21,560 nt of DNA, taken from assembly GCA_964452045.1 (NCBI GenBank), contig CAYVKM010000066.1:1-21560 (forward strand). Reading direction: 5' to 3'. Under the pieces are notes generated by a model. The model saw only the letters and a program-made list of their open reading frames with translations. It ran no database searches and was not told where the DNA came from. Positions 15,986 through 21,560 of this stretch are shown one piece after another. The position numbers were made by a program, and so were the translations under genes. Source of the stretch: CAYVKM01 sp964452045 (GTDB taxonomy: Bacteria; Calditrichota; Calditrichia; RBG-13-44-9). The number at the start of each line of letters is the position of its first letter. Within the stretch, counting starts at the first letter, position 1.

Positions 15986-16798
15986 TTATCCCTCGATGTT
16001 CACCTGAAAACCAAATTGTTCAAGATATTCCCACATTTTATTTAATTCCTCAGGAGACTGGTGTTTTAAATTAGCAAACTGATTTTTCATTTTCAATTTT
16101 TTATATTTTTCCAACCCCATAGGATTATATGGCAAGAGATCGATCCGGAAAATTCCATCTAACTCTTTCAAATAGGAGGCAATGTCTTCAAGATTTCCAG
16201 ACAGATCGGTAACTCCCGGGATGAGCGGAATCCGAATATAAATTTCCTTTTTTAATCCGGACAGCTTTTTAAGGTTGTCCAGAATTAATTGATTGGATAC
16301 ACCAGTATATTTGATGTGTTCAATATCATCAATCAGTTTAAGATCGAACAGGAAAAGGTCGGTTAACGGAATGATTGTTTCAAAATCACGCCAGGGTGCA
16401 TAGCCAGAGGTATCGACCACGGTATGAAGCCCGGCCTGTTTGCAGGCCTGTAAAAGCTCAGCAAGAAATTCTATCTGTAGTAATGGTTCACCCCCTGAAC
16501 AGGTGACTCCACCGCCGGAATCCTCATAAAAGATTCGATCTTTCTGAAGCTCATCCATGACTTCAGGCACCGTAACTTCCCTTACTTTCCCCTCCCCAAC
16601 TTTCATATAATACGGTCTGATGCAGTTTAATTGGGCAGATTCAATTTTCTGTTTTTTCCGCAGCTTTTTACGGCTCTCCGGATTATGACACCACCAGCAG
16701 TTTAACGGGCAGCCTTGAAAAAAAACAGTAGTGCGGATACCCGGTCCATCATGTACTGCATATTTTTTGAGATTGAATATGTAACCTTTGGTTGCCAT
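15986..16798 (-). CDS. hypE: Glycyl radical enzyme activase for HypD (radical SAM)
   Basis: This enzyme reductively cleaves S-adenosylmethionine to place the glycyl radical on HypD. The 270-residue protein opens with YAVHDGPGIRTTVFFQGCP and has the radical-SAM triad C-x3-C-x2-C (Cys30, Cys34, Cys37 in GCPLNCWWCHNP). It also has the activase motif GGGVTCSGGEPL (95-106). Many non-PFL activases carry a ferredoxin-like insert with eight cysteines just after the triad. Here residues 41-80 hold only one cysteine (Cys59), so that insert is essentially absent and the protein is short, as in PFL activase. The gene ends one base before the hypD start region, so the pair is translationally linked. There is no clear ribosome binding site before its ATG, and a good promoter candidate lies about 30-55 bases upstream. 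Confidence 0.92.
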   Translation of the reverse strand: MATKGYIFNLKKYAVHDGPGIRTTVFFQGCPLNCWWCHNPESRKKLRKKQKIESAQLNCIRPYYMKVGEGKVREVTVPEVMDELQKDRIFYEDSGGGVTCSGGEPLLQIEFLAELLQACKQAGLHTVVDTSGYAPWRDFETIIPLTDLFLFDLKLIDDIEHIKYTGVSNQLILDNLKKLSGLKKEIYIRIPLIPGVTDLSGNLEDIASYLKELDGIFRIDLLPYNPMGLEKYKKLKMKNQFANLKHQSPEELNKMWEYLEQFGFQVNIEG

Positions 16799-16824
16799 GG
16801 CACTTTTACTAAAATTATCTTATA

Positions 16825-16852
16825 AATATAAGTATAAGCAGGGAATTGTCAG
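16825..16852 (-). promoter_or_regulatory. Sigma-70-type promoter candidate for hypE-hypD
   Basis: On the minus strand CTGACA (16852-16847, five of six matches to TTGACA) is separated by 16 bases from TATATT (16830-16825, five of six matches to TATAAT). It sits in the only non-coding gap (92 bases) between the activase pair and hypE. The predicted start would leave a leader of about 20 bases. This would let hypED and the genes below be expressed apart from the two genes above. Confidence 0.5.
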
Positions 16853-16890
16853 AGAAGAATTTTCGAATCGATAATATTTATCAGGTAAGC

Positions 16891-18195
16891 TTAGGATCGA
16901 AAATGTGAGGGATAGGTTCGCTGGTTCCGTTTCCGGCGTTTATAGGTACTGGCCAGTTCCAGAAAAATCTCAACATCCCGGTCATAGTCCATCTCGGTCC
17001 CATCAAAATAAAAATTACGAATGGGCAGATTATCATAATCCTGACTTACCCGGGGATATACTGCTTCGCAGACGATACCATTCATACAGGTGAACGGGCT
17101 TATATCGATGATACCATCCGCTCCCTTTTGATACAAATAAATGGCGCCACCAACATTTAAAACCATCTCACCCAGAGAACCGGAGTACGGCAGATAGGGA
17201 GCAACCGGAGCCACTAATTTGGCGATACTTTCCGGTTCTTCATATCCTTTTAATCTGGAATTCAAGGGTGCCAGCAACTGATGTTCGTCCCGTTCCTGAA
17301 TTTTATTCCTGATCACTGCTCCCAGCATCGATTTTGAGAATCGGTCCCCCTGGATTATCAGATCGTGCTTCTGCATAAAATTGGTATAAAAAACCCATTC
17401 CGATATGGAAGCCAGCCAGGCTTCACCGCCAAATTTCTCGATCCGGTCAATCAGGTAGGCATTGGCAAAATCATCCAACCGGCAATAAATTTCACCGACC
17501 ACCCCAATCAGTGGTTTTTCGGTATGATAATCTGCCGGGATTTCAGAAAATTTTTGGCCGATGGTTTCCATTATCTTAACCAGGTTGACGAATTTATCTT
17601 TCATCTGTAAATCGTTGCGTTCGATTAATCCGGTAAGCATATCGAGACATTCATAGTAGATCCGGTTTGTCTCGCCCGGATTTATTTCATAAGGTCGCGT
17701 CTGCAGCCTGAGTTTGCGCAAGGCATCAGCACAGATGACCGCCCACCACCCCAACCGAACCAGATTCCCGGCATTGCCGCCCATTTCGGCATAGCCATTT
17801 GCACTGGAAGGGGCAATCACCATTACCTGGGGATAACCCATCTCCAACAACACTTTTTTGAGCAACGACTGATACTGACCGAATCTGCAGGGTCCACCGG
17901 CGGTGGGCATCAGAAAGGCGGTATTTTCGGGATCAAAATCCGGATCATTGATGATTTTAAGGAAACTGCCCAGGGTAACAATTTCCGGATAGCACTCTTC
18001 CCCAATAGTATACTGTCGGGCCAGTTCCAGAGCCGCATCATCCGCTTCCGGGAGCGGTTGGCCATTTACACCGATTGCACGGTAGGCGGCAGCCATGGCT
18101 GTAGCCCCATCCTCGCTCATTCTAGGTATATATAAGACCTTCCCAATCAGCGAACCGCTTTTCTCCTTTTTAACTGCTTCTATATTTGTGCTCAT
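16891..18195 (-). CDS. 2-hydroxyacyl-CoA dehydratase-like protein (COG3581-type), partner of the large activase
   Basis: This 434-residue protein resembles the C-terminal, dehydratase-like part of large fused activase proteins (about 1,400-1,500 residues in many anaerobes). Cysteines in conserved-looking settings could hold an Fe-S cluster: Cys68 (GEECYPE), Cys103 (GGPCRFGQYQ), and Cys370 and Cys376 (SPFTCMNGIVCE). Its true substrate is unknown; no CoA-transferase, 2-hydroxyacyl-CoA dehydratase alpha/beta pair or acyl-CoA dehydrogenase is nearby. I chose the ATG at 18195: it forms an ATGA overlap with the TGA of the upstream gene, a typical coupling signal. The frame continues upstream to 18258, but that part lies inside the upstream gene and reads as low-complexity basic sequence. 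The strict pairing suggests the two proteins form one complex. Confidence 0.8.
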   Translation of the reverse strand: MSTNIEAVKKEKSGSLIGKVLYIPRMSEDGATAMAAAYRAIGVNGQPLPEADDAALELARQYTIGEECYPEIVTLGSFLKIINDPDFDPENTAFLMPTAGGPCRFGQYQSLLKKVLLEMGYPQVMVIAPSSANGYAEMGGNAGNLVRLGWWAVICADALRKLRLQTRPYEINPGETNRIYYECLDMLTGLIERNDLQMKDKFVNLVKIMETIGQKFSEIPADYHTEKPLIGVVGEIYCRLDDFANAYLIDRIEKFGGEAWLASISEWVFYTNFMQKHDLIIQGDRFSKSMLGAVIRNKIQERDEHQLLAPLNSRLKGYEEPESIAKLVAPVAPYLPYSGSLGEMVLNVGGAIYLYQKGADGIIDISPFTCMNGIVCEAVYPRVSQDYDNLPIRNFYFDGTEMDYDRDVEIFLELASTYKRRKRNQRTYPSHFRS

Positions 18196-21100
18196 ATGGT
18201 AATCTCGGTTCTTTTTCTTTCTCTGCTCAATGAATCTGCAGGTGGTTCTTTCCACCATCTCAATGCACCTTTGCTGTCAAGATAAGCTTCACAGCGGGTG
18301 ATATAGCCGGCATCATTGCTGTGGCCATCAAATTGAAGGGTAAGAAAAGGTTTACCGGATGCTTCAGTAATATAATGTTTGATATAAGAATCCGGACCGC
18401 ATTTAAAATTGGTCATATAAATAATATGAAGGTTGGGATATTGCCCTACAATTTTGGCCGCTGCCAGAATTTTTCTACCATAATTCCAATACATATTGGC
18501 GTTGACATCGGATATATCAACGGTATCAACCGGTAAAAAATCCATCGGAATAACGTTAACCCCATAATAATCCCGGAGCTTATTACCGATATCCAGGGTC
18601 ATTCCACGATCGTTAATGTTGTAGGTTCTTCCCACCAGAACAATCCCGATTTCTCCGGTTTCTTTCACTCGTCCCAAAGCTATTTCCCCCGCCCGGATCA
18701 GGGATTGCTGAAAACTTTCCTGATGCTCAAAACCCATTTGAAGTGCATGATCAATTTCTTTATGGTTCACGCCAAGCGGTTTGAGTGCTTGCACCAGTGA
18801 TTTTGCCACAGATTCCTGACCATCTCTGAAGCGCAGGGAGGGAATAATCAGTTTATCATTCAGGGCGGTAAATACCGGCGAACTCCGCACCACGAAAGGT
18901 ACAGTCTGTCCCCAAGGACAATAATAGCTGTTTACCTTACTAAACGGAGTAGCAGCATTGATTGTATTGGGAATAAAAATCCAATCGACATTCTTTTCAG
19001 CCAGATTCTGTACATGTCCATGATAAGCTTGGATGGGCAGACATGGTTCGGCAATTGATGCTTCAGTGCCCTGCCGGATGATCCGGGCATTGGTTTCATC
19101 GGAAAGCACGATCCGAAAACCAAGCTCCCGGAAAAAAGTATTCCAGAGTGGCATTTGTTCATACAGGTATAATCCCCTTGGTAATCCGATGGTCGCCCTA
19201 CCGGTAGCATCCGGATCATAATTCTGGAACAGGAGGTGCCTCCGAAAGGCCAGCAGGTCGTCAATCACCGGCTTTTTCTCACTGGACTGTCGCCGGCGGA
19301 ATTTATCCGAGCACTGGTCTCCCCAGTAGGTTTTCTCTCCTTCCACAGTAAACTCCTGCATATGGCAGAAATTTGAACAGGCTTTGCAGGTGAATTCCTT
19401 GAGTGAATAATCTATATTTTCCAGACTGAAACCCCGGAACTTCGATGGTTTTTGCATGGTTTGCATCTTTTCCCTGGCCAGAAGGGCTGCACCCACGGCG
19501 CCAATCACTCCGTTGTATGGAGGAACGATAATCTCCTGATCCAACACTTTGGCGAAGGCACTGGCAATGGCATCGTTATAGGCGGTACCACCCTGAAAGA
19601 AAATCACCTTGCCGATTTTTCGGCCCCGGACCACCCGGTTCAAATAATTATAGACAATGGAATAGGCCAATCCCGCCGCAAGATCCTGTTTTGATGCGCC
19701 TCTTTGCTGATGTGAAGCGACATCCTGCTGCATAAACACGGTGCAGCGTTCGCCAAGCTTGACCGGGGTTTTTGAGGAGAGTGCCAATTCAGCAAATTCA
19801 TTTTTAATGGAAATACCCAGCTCTTCGGCCCGTTCCTCCAGAAAAGAGCCGGTGCCCGCAGCACAGGCTTCATTCATGGCAAAGTCCACCACAATGCCGT
19901 TCTCAAGACTGATGTATTTCGAATCCTGTCCGCCAATCTCAAAAATAGTATCCGGTTTAGTCTGAAGCATGGTACGCGCTAAAAACTCAGCCCCGGTTTT
20001 ATGGGCCGTGATCTCGTCGTTTATCGTATCGGCCCCAACCAACTCGCCAATCAATTCTCTTCCTGAACCGGTGGAACCGACTCCCATAATCTTTATATGA
20101 GATCCAAGTTCATGTTCTATCTCATGCAGACATACATCAACAATTTCTATCGGCCTCCCCTCGGTTCGGGTATAAATTTCCTTAAGAACATTTCCTTCCC
20201 TATCCAATAGAACCAGGTTTGTACTTACCGAGCCAACATCAATTCCCAGATAGGCTTCAATATTCCGCTCCGAGGGCAATACCTGTCTGGGTGTGACCCG
20301 ATCCCGCAGAATGAGTACGTTTTCTTTCGAAAGCGGCTTACTGGCTGAAGAATCCGTTGGATTTGTTTCCTTAGCATTTTGGAGAACCCGAGAACTTTTT
20401 GGCCTAACCTTTATTTGCGATTCATATTCAGCCAGTGCTGTGCCAATGGCTGCAAACCAGGCATAATCTGGGGGCACAATCAATTCCTGATCATTAAGTT
20501 GAAAAATCTCCTGTATGGCATTGACCACCGCCTGGTTTTTGGCAACGCCACCAATAAATAAAACCGGTTTTTTGATCCGCTTCCCTTTTACAATACTGCT
20601 TTTAAAATTCCGGGCGACGGCTTCGCACAAACCTTTTAAAACTTCCGGTGGGGTAAATCCTTTCTGCTGGGCATGAATCATATCGGATTTGGCAAAAACC
20701 GAGCAACGTCCGGCAATCTTGGCGCTTTTAACGGCAGTGCCCACAATCGTCCCGATATCTTCCACATTGTACTTAAGGCGCAAAGCCTGCTGATCTAAAA
20801 ATGAACCGGTTCCCGCCGCACAATCACCACTTTTATCATAATCCACAATACCGATTCTACCGGAGGATTCATCTTTTTCAATTTCAATAAATTTGGCATT
20901 TTGTCCACCCATTTCAAAAATGGTTTTCACCTCCGGATACAGCTCACCCACGCCCCGGGCAATGGCCCGGAACTCATTTTCATAATTAATCCCAAGCAAA
21001 TCACCAATCAGGGATCCACCGGATCCGCACACCCGAACACCTTCGATAAGTTCTGAAGGAACCTCCGTGTAAATCCCATTCAACAGTTCATACACGGCTT

Positions 21101-21305
21101 GTCTGGGATTTCCCCTAATTCGCCGGTATCTGGAGAGCAAAAGAGAAATTTCTTGCTCTTCCTTTCGGTTCAACATCGGTCCAGGAGTGAAAGAGACCGA
21201 ATTATTTTTTAATTGTTTATTGTACTCAGTAGAAACAGTGCTATCAAAAATTAGGGCAGCCTTGACGCTTACCGTACCTACATCTATGCCAATAGTAATC
21301 CCCAT
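18192..21305 (-). CDS. Large acyl-CoA dehydratase activase with two ASKHA ATPase domains and a DUF2229-type domain
   Basis: This 1037-residue protein is of the HgdC/BcrAD/BadFG family. Such activases use ATP to push an electron at very low potential into an Fe-S partner. Domain one (about 1-295) has GIDVGTVSVKA (6-16) and cluster cysteines Cys162 (DCAAGTGSFL) and Cys201 (RCSVFAKSD). Domain two (about 350-610) repeats the plan: LGIDVGSVSTNLVLLD (353-368), EIGGQDSKYI (456-465), Cys481 (ACAAGTGSFLEERA) and Cys521 (RCTVFMQQD). Cysteines 640, 643, 647 and 665 form a possible metal site at the junction. The rest (about 680-1020) looks like DUF2229, with Cys755 (AEPCLPIQAYHGH), Cys796 (YYCPWGQ) and Cys969 (NFKCGPDS). 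Each pair of ASKHA cysteines could share a [4Fe-4S] cluster between subunits or domains. It is translationally coupled to the gene at 16891-18195; the pair's function is unknown. Confidence 0.88.
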   Translation of the reverse strand: MGITIGIDVGTVSVKAALIFDSTVSTEYNKQLKNNSVSFTPGPMLNRKEEQEISLLLSRYRRIRGNPRQAVYELLNGIYTEVPSELIEGVRVCGSGGSLIGDLLGINYENEFRAIARGVGELYPEVKTIFEMGGQNAKFIEIEKDESSGRIGIVDYDKSGDCAAGTGSFLDQQALRLKYNVEDIGTIVGTAVKSAKIAGRCSVFAKSDMIHAQQKGFTPPEVLKGLCEAVARNFKSSIVKGKRIKKPVLFIGGVAKNQAVVNAIQEIFQLNDQELIVPPDYAWFAAIGTALAEYESQIKVRPKSSRVLQNAKETNPTDSSASKPLSKENVLILRDRVTPRQVLPSERNIEAYLGIDVGSVSTNLVLLDREGNVLKEIYTRTEGRPIEIVDVCLHEIEHELGSHIKIMGVGSTGSGRELIGELVGADTINDEITAHKTGAEFLARTMLQTKPDTIFEIGGQDSKYISLENGIVVDFAMNEACAAGTGSFLEERAEELGISIKNEFAELALSSKTPVKLGERCTVFMQQDVASHQQRGASKQDLAAGLAYSIVYNYLNRVVRGRKIGKVIFFQGGTAYNDAIASAFAKVLDQEIIVPPYNGVIGAVGAALLAREKMQTMQKPSKFRGFSLENIDYSLKEFTCKACSNFCHMQEFTVEGEKTYWGDQCSDKFRRRQSSEKKPVIDDLLAFRRHLLFQNYDPDATGRATIGLPRGLYLYEQMPLWNTFFRELGFRIVLSDETNARIIRQGTEASIAEPCLPIQAYHGHVQNLAEKNVDWIFIPNTINAATPFSKVNSYYCPWGQTVPFVVRSSPVFTALNDKLIIPSLRFRDGQESVAKSLVQALKPLGVNHKEIDHALQMGFEHQESFQQSLIRAGEIALGRVKETGEIGIVLVGRTYNINDRGMTLDIGNKLRDYYGVNVIPMDFLPVDTVDISDVNANMYWNYGRKILAAAKIVGQYPNLHIIYMTNFKCGPDSYIKHYITEASGKPFLTLQFDGHSNDAGYITRCEAYLDSKGALRWWKEPPADSLSRERKRTEITI

Positions 21306-21560
21306 TTATCTTTCTTCCCATGCAATTTTTTATCATTCAATTAATAATCAGTCTTAAACAGAACGCTTCGAATCAAATATATTAAAAATAATTATTGATG
21401 TGCAAAATTATCCGGGACTAAATCCTCAGGTCCTCAATTAATATAAATTTGCTCCTCAATCCTCTTACCTGATATGAACATAATTGACCATTAATATACA
21501 TTTTTAAAGAAATTGAAACAAGACATTAAACTGTCGCTTAATACATTCTGTTTTATTATT
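21306..21560. other. AT-rich upstream region of the large activase gene
   Basis: There is no reading frame of note. The ribosome binding site GGGAAGAAAG lies just before the ATG at 21305. A weak promoter candidate is listed separately. I see no hairpin with a T-run and no recognisable riboswitch. What lies beyond the right edge is unknown. Confidence 0.5.
21376..21405 (-). promoter_or_regulatory. Weak promoter candidate for the activase-led gene block
   Basis: On the minus strand TTGCAC (21405-21400, three of six matches) is separated by 18 bases from TATATT (21381-21376, five of six). It lies about 70 bases before the first gene of the block. The surrounding DNA is so AT-rich that the -10 alone carries little weight. 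Confidence 0.3.

Noticed and set aside
18196..18258. A 21-residue upstream extension of the dehydratase-like gene
   Set aside because: It lies inside the upstream activase gene and reads as basic low-complexity sequence; the ATGA overlap at 18192-18195 is a better start.

Overview
The window appears to come from the chromosome of an anaerobic, amino-acid- and peptide-fermenting bacterium. Three things point that way: a glycyl radical enzyme with its radical-SAM activase, an HgdC-type ATP-dependent activase with a dehydratase-like partner, and a corrinoid methyltransfer module. Base composition is moderately AT-rich, many genes have Shine-Dalgarno-like sequences, and genes are tightly packed. 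The lineage cannot be fixed from the sequence. An environmental Gram-negative anaerobe is my guess only. I see no rRNA, tRNA, CRISPR array, insertion sequence, phage gene or obvious sign of recent transfer.

Left edge (1-2539): the first 375 codons of an aspartate ammonia-lyase (aspA) run leftwards out of the window. Diverging from it is a two-gene unit for a helical lipoprotein and a small helical cytosolic protein, neither of recognised function. A lone zinc-ribbon membrane protein (2648-3067, minus) faces this unit.

Main block (21305 down to 3224): fourteen genes all lie on the minus strand with short gaps or overlaps. In transcription order they are: a double-ASKHA activase and its 2-hydroxyacyl-CoA-dehydratase-like partner (ATGA overlap); the activase HypE and the glycyl radical enzyme HypD; a PepP-like Xaa-Pro aminopeptidase; a DMT permease; a POT-family peptide transporter; a second M24 Xaa-Pro peptidase; a ROK sugar kinase; a corrinoid protein; a stand-alone methionine-synthase activation domain; a homocysteine S-methyltransferase; and an RbsB-like binding lipoprotein with an RbsC-like permease. 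A probable intrinsic terminator follows the permease. A good promoter candidate lies just before hypE, so there may be at least two transcripts.

How it may work together: the best-supported theme is use of hydroxyproline-containing peptides, such as collagen fragments. The POT carrier would import short peptides and the two M24 peptidases would cut next to proline or hydroxyproline. HypD, activated by HypE, would dehydrate trans-4-hydroxy-L-proline to pyrroline-5-carboxylate. Every HypD active-site residue I could check is present at one constant offset. The usual next enzyme, pyrroline-5-carboxylate reductase, is not in the window. The second theme is a methionine synthase split over three genes (homocysteine, corrinoid and AdoMet-reactivation parts) with no methyl-tetrahydrofolate domain here, which leaves its methyl donor open. 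The role of the activase pair is unknown. The sugar-type transporter lacks its ATPase in this window.
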